DNA from: Phycisphaerae bacterium
GTDB taxonomy: Bacteria > Planctomycetota > Phycisphaerae > UBA1845
Direction of reading: 5' to 3'
DNA length: 45,236 nucleotides
NCBI GenBank assembly: GCA_029260035.1
Contig: JAJDEA010000144.1
Location: 1-45,236 of the forward strand
Shown one piece after another: positions 26,097 through 35,415 of the stretch. Position numbers and translations under genes: made by a program. Within the stretch, counting starts at the first letter, position 1; each line of letters begins with the position of its first letter. The notes beneath the pieces were generated by a model. That model saw only the letters and a program-made list of their open reading frames with translations. It ran no database searches and was not told the DNA's origin.

Positions 26097-26864
26097 CTAG
26101 CCCGCTTGACCAAGTAGCTCACAATGTCGTCGTAAGAAAGCAGGGTCTGGCAGCCATCGCTCAGGCATTCGAATTTCCTGCCCTTCAAACCTTAAGAAAT
26201 ACTGGTCAACAGCGACCCGATCCCTTATCCGAACGACCGACTCAGCGATTGAGATTGTGCAGGTGTCATCAATGTGAAGAAGTCCGCGGTCGAACGCTCT
26301 ATCGTGAATCGCGCACAAGCATAATCCGTTTCTTGGATTCATCCGATTGGCTACATCCACCGCCCAACCAACAATGTGAGATGCGACAAGTAGTTCTGAA
26401 ATGGGTAGATCGCAAACAGCGCAGGCATGATGATAGCTTGTCAGGATTATGCGGCGGAAGAGATGTTGATTGACACGGATTCGAGTAACTGCAGTTCGGT
26501 CCTTTCCCTCAACTGTCTCCCAAACTACTTGGTTATCCTCTCGCGGCTTCCGCTTCGATGCATCAGCCCATGCAACCTCCGATTCAAACGCCACCGTCTC
26601 GGGGTTTTTGTGGAACTCGCCCCAAACTTGTTTGTCTAGCTCCGAAACTGCACGCAAACCTCGGATTCCGCGAGCATTCAATGTGGAATCCAAGGATGCC
26701 AGATTGCAGCATTTCATTGCTAAAGCACTGGGCGTTCGACCTATAAGGGCAGCGGTTTCAATAATCTCTGGATTGCGGGCGTGGAGACGCCCAAACGGAG
26801 TTTGCAGAAAGAGATTTAGTGCAACGAGAGTTTCTTCGCGTGTCCAAAGTCTCCGCTCGATCAT
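26097..26864 (-). CDS. HNH endonuclease-family protein
   Basis: A 255-residue minus-strand protein. The N-terminal half (WTREETLVALNLFLQTPFG...GRTPSALAMK) looks like a DNA-binding helical region. The C-terminal half has an HNH nuclease site: CAVCD, then SHIVGWAVDVANRMNPRNGLC in part and LCLCAIHDRAFDRGLL, with the His, Asn and His expected for a beta-beta-alpha metal site. This family is often labelled a putative restriction endonuclease, but no methylase is nearby, so a repair or DNA-processing role is as likely. Its ATG overlaps the ComFC stop by four bases (ATGA), meaning coupled translation. Confidence 0.82.
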   Translation of the reverse strand: MIERRLWTREETLVALNLFLQTPFGRLHARNPEIIETAALIGRTPSALAMKCCNLASLDSTLNARGIRGLRAVSELDKQVWGEFHKNPETVAFESEVAWADASKRKPREDNQVVWETVEGKDRTAVTRIRVNQHLFRRIILTSYHHACAVCDLPISELLVASHIVGWAVDVANRMNPRNGLCLCAIHDRAFDRGLLHIDDTCTISIAESVVRIRDRVAVDQYFLRFEGQEIRMPERWLPDPAFLRRHCELLGQAG

Positions 26865-27628
26865 CCACCCCCTTTACCCGCTTGAAGGATCACAGCTGCA
26901 TACACCTCCGCGGCGCCAGCCTTGTGTAGAACCTTGGCACATTCTTCCAACGTCGCACCAGTCGTACGCACGTCATCAACAAGTAGGAGCCTGGCTCGAT
27001 TCATACTGACCCCTCTGTGAACTGCAAATGCTCCCTTGACGTTGACCCGGCGCGCCGCATAACTAAGGCCAATTTGATGTGGGCCAGCCCGAACGCGTCG
27101 CAGGATTGAAAGATGGGCAAGATGAGCACAGCTGGCAAGCTCATCCGCAAGCGCCTTCGCGACATACCAAGGCTGTTCGATTCGTCTGGACCAATGAGAG
27201 GGCACCGCAACGACAGCGTCAATTTTATCCAGCCAGTCCACACCAGAAAGACGCTCTAAGAGTTCTCCGACGAACACGTCCAATAACTCCTCTCGCCCGT
27301 CATATTTTAACTCTTGGCCGAGCAAGCCGAGATGCTCGCCATAGGGTCCAACCCGCACCGTACCCCGTATTCGCGGCGGCGTATGTTTGCAGGCTGCACA
27401 ATCCTGATCGTCCACAAGCGACTCGACTCTGCCCCCACATCTTGGGCAGGCGGGTTCTCGCATTTCCCGAGCGATTCGGCTCTGACATAAATGACAAAAC
27501 CGTCCATGCTCCATACGCCGTTCCTGCCGACACGCGAAACATATTGGCGGAAAGGCCAGACTCATGGCCCCTTGCGTGAAGTTGCGTATTGCACGAGCTA
27601 CAAGACCTGACATTTCAACGCCAGCCAT
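26861..27628 (-). CDS. comFC: ComF-family phosphoribosyltransferase-like protein
   Basis: A 255-residue member of the ComF/GntX family. The N-terminal zinc ribbons are visible (CFACRQE, CHLC, CPRCGG, CAACKH) and the PRTase signature is LLLVDDVRTTGATLEEC near the C-terminus. In transformable bacteria ComFC helps process incoming single-stranded DNA; its biochemical role is not settled. It is followed by the HNH nuclease gene with a four-base overlap. ATG 27628 and ATG 27613 are both possible starts; neither has a good ribosome binding site. Confidence 0.85.
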   Translation of the reverse strand: MAGVEMSGLVARAIRNFTQGAMSLAFPPICFACRQERRMEHGRFCHLCQSRIAREMREPACPRCGGRVESLVDDQDCAACKHTPPRIRGTVRVGPYGEHLGLLGQELKYDGREELLDVFVGELLERLSGVDWLDKIDAVVAVPSHWSRRIEQPWYVAKALADELASCAHLAHLSILRRVRAGPHQIGLSYAARRVNVKGAFAVHRGVSMNRARLLLVDDVRTTGATLEECAKVLHKAGAAEVYAAVILQAGKGGG

Positions 27629-27642
27629 TCAATAAGAGACTG

Positions 27643-27677
27643 TTTCACAAGACGCATCTCGCGAGTATAATACTCGC
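27643..27677 (+). promoter_or_regulatory. Promoter/operator of the RND efflux operon
   Basis: GCGAGTAT-A-ATACTCGC (27661-27677) is a perfect eight-base inverted repeat with a one-base centre. It contains a perfect TATAAT (27666-27671), with a weak -35 candidate TTTCAC (27643-27648) 17 bases upstream. A repressor dimer bound here would block RNA polymerase, as TetR-type repressors do on efflux operons. Predicted transcription start is near 27678, consistent with translation from 27739. Confidence 0.6.
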
Positions 27678-27738
27678 AATGAGTCGGAATTGCCCGCCTC
27701 GGGAATTCTGGCTTACGTTATTCTATGCCCGCATCGCT

Positions 27739-29079
27739 ATGACTCGTCTTTCTTCCATGACAATCCGGCTGAGCATGTGTTGCCTGGCTTTGTGTGCTGG
27801 CAGCGCCAAAGCGCAACGTGGCCCTTCAAGAGTATCCGTCGCCGAGGCGAAGCTGCTTGACGCGGATGTCACGATATCGCTGGTTGGAACCGTCCGCGCA
27901 GTTAGACAGAGTCGAGTGGCTGCCGAACTTGCGGGCCTCGTGCGAAACATGCCCGCCAGAGAAGGAGACGCGGTCTCCGCGGGGGACATTATTTGCGAAC
28001 TCGATGACAGTACTCTTTCGCTCGAATTGGCGCGAGCACAAGCCCAACTCGATTCCGTTTCCGCCCGCCGGCAAGAACTAATCGCTGGAACTCGCGAAGA
28101 AGAACTCCGGCGACTCAAAGCCATGTGGGACGAGTCGATTGCGGAACACGAGCGATGGAAGAAGGAAATGGCTCGGATCGAAAGGCTCTACCGCGACCGA
28201 GATTCCAATGACAAGGAAATCTATGATGCGCGGGCAAACCTTCTCACAGCTATGCACCGCACCGAAGCAGCCCGAGCAGCCTATGAACAAGGCGTCCAAG
28301 GCGAACGGGCAGAAGTGATTTTGCAGGCCGAGTATGACGTGAAGGAATACGAAGCAACAGTTCACAAGCTCCAAAGCGACCTGCAAAAGAACAAGATACG
28401 CGCACCATTTTCGGGATACGTTACCACACGAAACGCAGAGGTAGGCGAGTGGGTGCCATCAGGAGGGCAGGTCGTCGAAGTGGTCGATCTGTCAAGCGTT
28501 CTGGTTCGCGTCGATGCACCGGAATTTTCCTTGCCCCATCTCCACACCGGCGATACGGTGCGAGTTAAGGTCGACGCGCTGAGCAAAACGTTTACCGGCA
28601 AGATCAAACACATCGTTCGACAAGCAGACCTAACCGCCCACACTTTTCCGGTTGATATCGAAATAGACAACACGGACGGACGACTTGCTGCCGGCATGTT
28701 TGCCAGAGCCAGCATATCCGCCGGGCAAAAGAACAAGTTCACAGCGGTCCCCAAAGACGCCATCGTATCAAAGGGCGGCGTTGATTACATCGCCGTCGCC
28801 AGGCCCGGCAAAAAAGGCTGGGTCGCAAGCCTACAGGGCATAACCGCAGGCTCGGATATTGGTGATTGGATCACAATCACTTCCGACAACTTGAAACCCG
28901 GGGCCAAAGTCGTCATTCGCGGCAACGAAGGCATCAGACCCTTCCCCATGCCCATCGTGATTGTTGACGCAGCTGGCACGCCCGTCGATTTGGATGCGAG
29001 CGCGACGCAGCAATCTGAAAAATCGCATCCTGACGGCCACAACAACTCTTCACATACTCCCGGCGAGGGGGACAAGTGA
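27739..29079 (+). CDS. Periplasmic adaptor (membrane fusion) subunit of RND efflux pump
   Basis: A 446-residue HlyD/AcrA-type adaptor. The signal peptide ends AKAQ. A split lipoyl domain is visible (MPAREGDAVSAGDIICELDD and KNKIRAPFSGYV...GEWVPSGGQVVEVVDL as its two halves), separated by a long coiled-coil hairpin rich in Glu/Arg, then beta-barrel and membrane-proximal domains. The C-terminus is a polar His/Ser-rich tail. It should link the RND pump to an outer-membrane channel; no channel gene is adjacent. ATG 27739 fits the promoter at 27666; the frame is open from 27589. The stop overlaps the pump start by four bases. Confidence 0.88.
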   Translation: MTRLSSMTIRLSMCCLALCAGSAKAQRGPSRVSVAEAKLLDADVTISLVGTVRAVRQSRVAAELAGLVRNMPAREGDAVSAGDIICELDDSTLSLELARAQAQLDSVSARRQELIAGTREEELRRLKAMWDESIAEHERWKKEMARIERLYRDRDSNDKEIYDARANLLTAMHRTEAARAAYEQGVQGERAEVILQAEYDVKEYEATVHKLQSDLQKNKIRAPFSGYVTTRNAEVGEWVPSGGQVVEVVDLSSVLVRVDAPEFSLPHLHTGDTVRVKVDALSKTFTGKIKHIVRQADLTAHTFPVDIEIDNTDGRLAAGMFARASISAGQKNKFTAVPKDAIVSKGGVDYIAVARPGKKGWVASLQGITAGSDIGDWITITSDNLKPGAKVVIRGNEGIRPFPMPIVIVDAAGTPVDLDASATQQSEKSHPDGHNNSSHTPGEGDK

Positions 29080-32000
29080 ACGTCATTCAGTTCGCGATTG
29101 AGAACCCCGTCAAAATCGCCGTAAGCGTCATCCTTGTCATTTTGTTTGGCACTCTTAGTGTCTTCAATATTCCAATCCAGCTCACTCCTGATGTGGATCA
29201 GCCGGTCATTACCGTTACGACAAGATGGAGCGGCGCGAGTCCCCAGGAAATCGAAAGCGAAATCGTCGATCGCCAGGAAGACAAGCTCAAAAGCGTCACC
29301 AACCTCAAGAAGATGACGTCAACTTCAGTGGAAGGCGAGGCGAAAGTCCTCCTCGAATTTCCCGTCGGAATCGACAAGGATGTGGCGTACCGAGATGTCT
29401 CGGACAAGCTCAGACAAGTCACGGATTACCCGGAAGAAGTCGACGAACCGGTGATGAGTGTCACCGACAACGACATGGCCAATACGATTGCATGGATGAT
29501 TCTCTACGCTCGTGAAGGCGATGATGTCGCACATCTCAAGACGTTCATCGAGGATAACGTCAAGCCCCAACTCGAACGAGCGGAGGGTATCGCCGAAGTA
29601 CCTGTTTTTGGAGGCCTTGATAGAGAGATTCGGATCACCATCGATCCACACGTCGTTGCCGCCAAGGGGCTGACATTTCGTGAAATCGAATCGGCTCTAA
29701 GACGCGAAAACGTCAATATCTCCGCAGGCACAGTCGCCCAGGGCAAACGCGATTACACCTACCGCACCGTCGGCGAATACCGCACCATCGAGGACATCGA
29801 AAATACCGTCGTCGCATACCGCGAAGGTGGCCCCATACTTGTACGCGACATTAGTGAAGTCGTAGACGGCTTCAAGAAAAGAGTCGCTTTCGTCAGAAGT
29901 AAAGGCCGACGTGTCATCGCTATGCCAGCGAAACGCGAGACGGGTGCCAATGTCATCCAGGCGATGGAAAGCCTGCGTGAGCGAGTCGCCATTGTAAACG
30001 AGGAAATCCTCAAGCCGAGAGGCTTGGGGCTGGAACTCACGCAGGTATACGACGAGACAATCTATATCTGGAGCGCGATAGGCCTTGTCGCAAAGAACAT
30101 CGTAGTCGGCGGCGCATTGGCCGTGATCGTACTACTCCTTTTTCTGCGTAGCGGAAGCGCGACAGGAATTATTGCTGTCACAATTCCAATATCGGCCATC
30201 GGGACGTTCCTGAGTATCACCCTGTTGGACCGAACACTCAATGTCGTGATGTTGGCAGGTATGGCGTTTGCCGTTGGCATGGTCGTGGATAACGCCATCG
30301 TCGTACTGGAGAACATCTACCGACATCGATCGATGGGCAAGACGCAGAGGCAGGCTGCTCTGGACGGCGCGAAGGAGGTCTGGGGCGCGATACTCGCCAG
30401 TACACTGACGACGATGGCTGTCTTTCTCCCCGTCATTTTCATCGAAGAAGAAGCGGGTCAACTCTTTAAGGATATTGCCATTGCGATATCCTCAGCGGTT
30501 GGTTTCTCGTTGCTTGTCTCCGTGTTCGTCATCCCGCCCCTTGCTTCGCGTTTTTTTTCAGGAACCAGCGCCCTTCGTTCCGGCGAATCGCAGGCTTGGC
30601 GAATCGCGGAATGGGTCGCTGGAGTCGTCGCAGCCATCAACCGCCGAATCAGCACCCGTCTTGCTGTGGTCGTTGGCTTCTCGACGGCTGCCATCATCGC
30701 AAGTTGGCTCTTGATGCCAGCCGCTGAATACCTTCCAGCAGGCAACCAAAACCTGGTCTTTGGCTTTCTGATTACACCACCCGGGTACTCCGTTGATGAA
30801 TTCCAGCGAATGGCGGAGGTCGTAGAAGAGGGTGATCCAGTCATTGAGAACGACGGAATCAGGCCGGCTTGGGAAGCGGAGCTAGGCTCCGAGAAGGAAG
30901 CGAGCCTCCCGCCTGTCAATCTCAGGCTTGGCCTCGACGGTAAGACAGTGCGCAGGGTCCCGGCGCCACCGATCGATAATTTCTTTTTCGTCTCCTTCAA
31001 CGGCACCGCTTTTATGGGTGCTACATCCAAAGAACCCACCAGTGTTAAGCCGTTGGTAGAGGTTCTGAAAAAAGCGGGCAATCGAATTCCAGGGATCTTC
31101 TCTTTCTTTTCCCAAACCTCTCTCTTTCGATCAGGGAAGAATAGCGGCAACTCCGTCGGACTTGAGCTTCGCAGCGAAAGCAACGAAGCCGTCGTCCAGG
31201 CCGCCAGCGCGGTGATGGGGCAAGTGATGGCGCACGACCTGGGTCGCCCGTCCCCAGATCCAACCAACTTTTCCCTGGGGCGACCGGAAGTACAACTTGT
31301 ACCAAACCGAGCGCGGGCTGCGGACCTCGGGCTTAATGTTCAAGACATTGGTTTTACAGCTGAGACTTGCATCGACGGTGCCTTCGTCGGCGAGTTTAAC
31401 GATCACGGCGATAAGATCGACCTGACGCTCAAGGTCGCAGGAACCGAAGGGGCGACGGTCGAGGAAATCGGGCGAATCCCGATTTTCACACCCACGGGCC
31501 ATATCGTTCCACTCGCTTCGACAACCGATTTGATCCGAACGACTGCACCACAGCAGGTCAATCACATTGAGGAAATGAACGCCGTCAGTTTTTCCATTCA
31601 CCCAAAAATCGGCGTTCCTCTGCAAGAGACAATGCGCGTAATCGAAGATGACATCATCGCGCCGCTTCGGGCAAGTGGGGCTATCTCAGACAAGGTCATC
31701 ACCTCGCTGTCGGGTACCGCTGATAAACTCACGCAAACGAAACGCGCTTTGATCGGCAACTTCGAAGGCATCGTGACGAAGCCTAGGTTGTTCGGATTAT
31801 CGATTATCGCGTCCATCGCACTATTGGTTGGCGTCATAGTCATCGCAACGACTGCGGGCGCTTTCATCAACGGGCGAAACGCCTCGCTGAAAATTTTTGT
31901 CTTCGGTGCCGCCGCGTTGATCGTAGGCGTATTCGCCGCGAATCCAACCTTGCTACTTGAATCCATTCAGTCGCGAGCGATTCTCGCGCTGCTCATTACT

Positions 32001-32576
32001 TATCTCCTCATGGCTGCGCTTTTTGAATCATTCATCTACCCCTTTGTGATTATGTTCACCGTCCCGCTGGCAACGGTAGGGGGTTTTATCGCACTTCGCA
32101 TCGTCCACGAAATCAGTCTGTACGACATCACGTCACCGATTCAGCAATTGGACGTCTTAACCATGTTGGGCTTTGTCATTCTCGTGGGCATCGTCGTCAA
32201 CAATGCAATTCTTATCGTACACCAAGCGCTCACCTACATGCGAAGCCAGGGAATGCAGCCGTCAGACGCCGTCGCAATGGCAGTCCAGGTGCGAACTCGG
32301 CCGATTTTCATGAGCGCGATGACGTCCATCTTCGGCATGGCACCGCTCGTCATAATGACTGGCGCAGGAAGCGAGCTCTATCGAGGCCTTGGAAGCGTGG
32401 TACTTGGCGGACTGCTTCTATCAACAGTCTTCACTTTGGTCGTAATTCCTGCGACTTTCTCATTAGTCATGGATTTGCAGGCTTTCATTTCTCATTCCCG
32501 GAAAGTGAACGCTCTTCCGCAACAAGACCCCCTATCCGCGAGTGTCTCAGCTACAGGGCAAAGAGAAAGCCAGTAG
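29076..32576 (+). CDS. RND-family efflux permease
   Basis: A 1166-residue AcrB/hydrophobe-amphiphile-efflux-like pump. It begins with the first helix (NPVKIAVSVILVILFGTLSVFNIP) and RWSGASPQEIE in the porter domain, and has the conserved acidic residue in helix 4 (GMAFAVGMVVDNAIVVLENI in part). A second half repeats the pattern (IVVNNAILIVHQAL). It starts at GTG overlapping the adaptor stop (GTGA), so translation is coupled. It is about 120 residues longer than E. coli AcrB, with inserts in the second half around 950-985 (an extra hydrophobic pair). Substrate cannot be told. Confidence 0.9.
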   Translation: MNVIQFAIENPVKIAVSVILVILFGTLSVFNIPIQLTPDVDQPVITVTTRWSGASPQEIESEIVDRQEDKLKSVTNLKKMTSTSVEGEAKVLLEFPVGIDKDVAYRDVSDKLRQVTDYPEEVDEPVMSVTDNDMANTIAWMILYAREGDDVAHLKTFIEDNVKPQLERAEGIAEVPVFGGLDREIRITIDPHVVAAKGLTFREIESALRRENVNISAGTVAQGKRDYTYRTVGEYRTIEDIENTVVAYREGGPILVRDISEVVDGFKKRVAFVRSKGRRVIAMPAKRETGANVIQAMESLRERVAIVNEEILKPRGLGLELTQVYDETIYIWSAIGLVAKNIVVGGALAVIVLLLFLRSGSATGIIAVTIPISAIGTFLSITLLDRTLNVVMLAGMAFAVGMVVDNAIVVLENIYRHRSMGKTQRQAALDGAKEVWGAILASTLTTMAVFLPVIFIEEEAGQLFKDIAIAISSAVGFSLLVSVFVIPPLASRFFSGTSALRSGESQAWRIAEWVAGVVAAINRRISTRLAVVVGFSTAAIIASWLLMPAAEYLPAGNQNLVFGFLITPPGYSVDEFQRMAEVVEEGDPVIENDGIRPAWEAELGSEKEASLPPVNLRLGLDGKTVRRVPAPPIDNFFFVSFNGTAFMGATSKEPTSVKPLVEVLKKAGNRIPGIFSFFSQTSLFRSGKNSGNSVGLELRSESNEAVVQAASAVMGQVMAHDLGRPSPDPTNFSLGRPEVQLVPNRARAADLGLNVQDIGFTAETCIDGAFVGEFNDHGDKIDLTLKVAGTEGATVEEIGRIPIFTPTGHIVPLASTTDLIRTTAPQQVNHIEEMNAVSFSIHPKIGVPLQETMRVIEDDIIAPLRASGAISDKVITSLSGTADKLTQTKRALIGNFEGIVTKPRLFGLSIIASIALLVGVIVIATTAGAFINGRNASLKIFVFGAAALIVGVFAANPTLLLESIQSRAILALLITYLLMAALFESFIYPFVIMFTVPLATVGGFIALRIVHEISLYDITSPIQQLDVLTMLGFVILVGIVVNNAILIVHQALTYMRSQGMQPSDAVAMAVQVRTRPIFMSAMTSIFGMAPLVIMTGAGSELYRGLGSVVLGGLLLSTVFTLVVIPATFSLVMDLQAFISHSRKVNALPQQDPLSASVSATGQRESQ

Positions 32577-32686
32577 AAACCATATTATCCAACGTCTACT
32601 GGCACCCATCTTGCAGCCACATAATCAATGACTGGACGGGTGTGAAATGCTAGGCTATTCTGCAGCCTGTCGATTGGAGCAACACA

Positions 32687-32780
32687 AGATAGCCCCGAAC
32701 GATCAATTGCAGCGACGTATCGTAGATACGGATGAGAATGAACTCGCTCCTAGTCGCTACGGATAGAGTAGAGCCTGCTC
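32687..32780 (-). repeat. Dispersed intergenic repeat, copy F
   Basis: Read on the minus strand: GCAGGCTCTACTC, CGTAGCGACTAGGAGC, a variable middle, ACGTCGCTGCAATTGATCG, TTCGGGGCTATCT. All three blocks are present in order with the spacing of copies A, B, D and E. It points leftwards, into the end of the RND pump gene, and has no gene downstream on its own strand. Next to it AGGCT (32652-32656) and AGCCT form a short stem. Confidence 0.6.
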
Positions 32781-32824
32781 AAGGAAGTGCAAAGAACCGC
32801 TTTTCTAACAAAGGATCGCACATC

Positions 32825-33955
32825 ATGACCGTTGAACTCATCCCAGGCCTGGAAGGAATTCCCATTGCTGAGTCCGGAGTCAGCTTTGTCGACGGCAAAG
32901 CAGGCGTACTCGAATATCGTGGCATCAATATTGAAGAGCTGGCTGAAAAGAGCAGCTTTGAAGAGGTATCCTACCTGCTGATGCGGGGGGAACTGCCTTC
33001 GACCTCGGAACTGGTGAGTTTCCAGGACGAACTCCGTTCAAACTCACGTCTGAAATTCCGTATTGTCGAGCTAATCAAGTGCCTACCCGAGAATGGCCAT
33101 CCCATGGATGCCCTCCAGGCAGCCATTGCTGCGATCGGCATGTTCTACCCACCAAGACACAATTTGACAAAAGAACAGCGATGGGAAGCCAGCATGCGCC
33201 TGGTCGCAAAAACATCCACCGTGGTAGCGACGTTCGAAAGGCTACGTCGGGGCGACGAGCAGATTGCCCCAAAACCAGAACTCAGCTTGGCTGGCAATTT
33301 CCTTTACCTACTGAATGGCAAAGAGCCCGACGCAATCCAGGAGCGCATTCTCGACGTCTGTTTGATTTTGCACGCAGACCACACAATGAACGCCTCCACG
33401 TTTGCAGGCCGAGTCGTCGGCTCGACACTTGCCGACCCATACTGTGTCGTCAGTTCCGCGCTCGGCGCACTTTCAGGCCCGCTTCACGGCGGAGCTAATG
33501 AAGATGCTATGGCACTTTTTTCAAAGATCGGATCAGTCAAAAACGCAAAAACAACGGTCGATCGCATGATCGCGGAAAAGGAAAAAATTCCTGGCTTTGG
33601 GCACCGTGTTTACAAAACGATGGACCCACGTGCCAAGGTGCTCAAGAAATACGCGGAAGAGCTGGCGGGCAAGAGCGACAACCCTCACTTTGAGATCGCG
33701 CTCGAAGTAGAAAAGATCGCCGTCGCCCAATACGGTGAAAAAGGTATTTGGCCAAACGTCGATTTCTATTCCGGCATCGTGTATACGGAACTCGGATTCG
33801 CTACAGAGTGCTTTACGCCTATCTTCGCCGTCGCTCGCGTCGCAGGCTGGCTCGCACACTGGCTCGAACAGGCTGAAAACAATCGCTTGTTCCGTCCGAC
33901 CCAGAAATATGTAGGCCAGCATGGCCAGCCTTATGTCCCCCTTGGCGAACGATAG
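32825..33955 (+). CDS. gltA: Citrate synthase
   Basis: Condenses oxaloacetate and acetyl-CoA to citrate in the TCA cycle. The 376-residue length suits the short, dimeric bacterial type (CitZ-like) rather than the longer hexameric one. Catalytic residues are visible: His221 in GPLHGGANE, His260 in GFGHRVYK and Asp313 in NVDFYSG. The ATG at 32825 has AAAGGA upstream; an open extension to 32732 overlaps repeat copy F and is rejected. Methylcitrate synthase activity cannot be excluded from sequence, but no prp genes are nearby. Confidence 0.92.
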   Translation: MTVELIPGLEGIPIAESGVSFVDGKAGVLEYRGINIEELAEKSSFEEVSYLLMRGELPSTSELVSFQDELRSNSRLKFRIVELIKCLPENGHPMDALQAAIAAIGMFYPPRHNLTKEQRWEASMRLVAKTSTVVATFERLRRGDEQIAPKPELSLAGNFLYLLNGKEPDAIQERILDVCLILHADHTMNASTFAGRVVGSTLADPYCVVSSALGALSGPLHGGANEDAMALFSKIGSVKNAKTTVDRMIAEKEKIPGFGHRVYKTMDPRAKVLKKYAEELAGKSDNPHFEIALEVEKIAVAQYGEKGIWPNVDFYSGIVYTELGFATECFTPIFAVARVAGWLAHWLEQAENNRLFRPTQKYVGQHGQPYVPLGER

Positions 33956-34090
33956 AAGAGACCGACGAACTCCCAACCAACTTGTAGACAGGCTCTTGTT
34001 TCCGAGAATCGATTTTCTTGATTCACTAACCCTCAATTGCGCCCACTGTCTTTCTCCACTGTAATGGCCGACGTGGTCATATCATCATTT

Positions 34091-34102
34091 TCTCGATCGA
34101 GA
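34091..34102. promoter_or_regulatory. 12-base perfect palindrome upstream of small lipoprotein
   Basis: TCTCGATCGAGA, 14 bases before the start at 34117, directly before the GGAGAAG ribosome binding site. It could be an operator or a chance GATC-centred palindrome. Confidence 0.25.
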
Positions 34103-34116
34103 TTGGAGAAGACACT

Positions 34117-34338
34117 ATGCGTAAAGCAATCACCGGGGCTCTGCTGGGACTGTTCCTCTTTGTAAACTCGGGCTGCGTTGTTGCCCTCGGAAACAAGGGA
34201 CCGCTTCAAACCACCAACAGGCAGGCAGTCGCAATCGAAGGCGAGGTTTACATTGTCAACCTACAGGACGAAACGGTCAGGAAACTCGATCGCGAAACAC
34301 TAACGTCAGCTCAAATCATTGGCAACGACGAAGAATGA
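34117..34338 (+). CDS. Small lipoprotein, unknown function
   Basis: A 73-residue protein with a lipoprotein signal (VNSGC lipobox, lipidated Cys20). The mature part is only about 54 residues (VVALGNKGP...AQIIGNDEE) with a short beta-rich core EGEVYIVNLQDETVRKLD. GGAGAAG precedes the ATG. It lies between citrate synthase and the dehydrogenase but has no evident link to either. Confidence 0.7.
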   Translation: MRKAITGALLGLFLFVNSGCVVALGNKGPLQTTNRQAVAIEGEVYIVNLQDETVRKLDRETLTSAQIIGNDEE

Positions 34339-34497
34339 TTCGAATCGGCCAAATCGAATTCGCACAACCAGCCTACACCGACAATACCCTCGAAGCACGC
34401 AGCCCTTGATAGCCGCCCGTCCCGCCTGTAAACAAAAGACGTGCGATGGGTCACCGTCCGACCCTGAATCCCTATCATGGCGAAATGGAGTCGAACT

Positions 34498-35385
34498 ATG
34501 GCAGATTCTAAAATCGGCGTCATCGGCACAGGCATTATGGGCGCACCGATGGCTAACAATCTGATCAGCGCGGGATTCGAGGTTCACGTTCATTCGCGAA
34601 CGAGATCGAAAGCCGAGCCGCTTCTTGCAAGAGGTGCAAGCTGGCACGAATCACCTTCCTCGCTGGCAGAAGTAGCCACTGTCATCATTTCCGTTGTTAG
34701 TGATTCACCGGATGTCAAAAACGTGTACCTGGAATCGAACGGCGTGTGTAGCGGGCTGCGCAAGGGGACCCTCTGCATCGACATGTCCACCGTGTCACCC
34801 GAAACGGCCCGCGAGGTCAATACGGCAATTCGAAAGCAAGGTGGCTCGTTTCTTGATGCCCCTGTCTCGGGCGGAAAAACCGGCGCCGAGGCAGGGACTT
34901 TAGCGATCATGGTCGGCGGAAACGAAGTGGATGTCGCACGTGCGACACCTGTATTCAACGCAGTCGGAAAATCGATTGTTCACTGCGGCCCAACCGGCAA
35001 CGGCCAGCTAACTAAATTATGCAACCAAATCCTTTGTGGCTTGAATCTGCAGGCAGTTTCAGAGGCGATCGTCTTCGCGAAAAAGGTAGGGCTAGATCCG
35101 GGAACGATGTTGGAAGCGGTCAGCAACGGCGCCGCCGGTTCCTGGGCGCTTGCCAACCTGGGCCCGAGAATGATCGACCGAGACTTCGCGCCAATGTTTA
35201 TGATCGACTTGCAGCAGAAGGATTTGCGAATCGCGCTTGAAACCGCCAGCCGTGAAAATCTTCCCCTTCCCGGCACCGCATTGGTTTCCCATTTTCTAAC
35301 AGCCAACCAGGCAGCGGGCGAAGGAAGCGAGGGAACGCAAGCTCTCGTGAAGACTATCGAGCGTCTCGCGGGAATCTCCGAGTAA
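34498..35385 (+). CDS. 3-hydroxyisobutyrate dehydrogenase-family (tartronate semialdehyde reductase-like) oxidoreductase
   Basis: A 295-residue beta-hydroxyacid dehydrogenase. The NAD(P)-binding motif is GVIGTGIMGAPMA at the start; the substrate motif DAPVSGG and the catalytic Lys in GQLTKLCNQILC are intact. The IDLQQKDLRIAL signature fits the family. It could reduce tartronate semialdehyde or succinic semialdehyde or act on 3-hydroxyisobutyrate; sequence alone does not decide. Start ATG 34498 has GGAG upstream and puts the Rossmann strand right at the N-terminus; ATG 34477 is rejected. Confidence 0.87.
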   Translation: MADSKIGVIGTGIMGAPMANNLISAGFEVHVHSRTRSKAEPLLARGASWHESPSSLAEVATVIISVVSDSPDVKNVYLESNGVCSGLRKGTLCIDMSTVSPETAREVNTAIRKQGGSFLDAPVSGGKTGAEAGTLAIMVGGNEVDVARATPVFNAVGKSIVHCGPTGNGQLTKLCNQILCGLNLQAVSEAIVFAKKVGLDPGTMLEAVSNGAAGSWALANLGPRMIDRDFAPMFMIDLQQKDLRIALETASRENLPLPGTALVSHFLTANQAAGEGSEGTQALVKTIERLAGISE

Positions 35386-35415
35386 ACTAGGTGAAATCAC
35401 CCAAGGGGTCTTCAC

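Noticed and set aside
26470..27009. 179-residue plus-strand frame
   Set aside because: It is antisense to the HNH nuclease and comFC genes, both of which have firm family motifs.
30458..31267. 269-residue minus-strand frame
   Set aside because: It lies entirely within the RND permease gene on the opposite strand; a shadow of the codon pattern.
32732..32824. 31-residue N-terminal extension of citrate synthase
   Set aside because: It overlaps repeat copy F; the ATG at 32825 has an AAGGA upstream and gives the normal N-terminus.
35392..35405. GGTGA-AA-TCACC short inverted repeat
   Set aside because: The two-base loop is too small for a hairpin, and as an operator it is too short to separate from chance.
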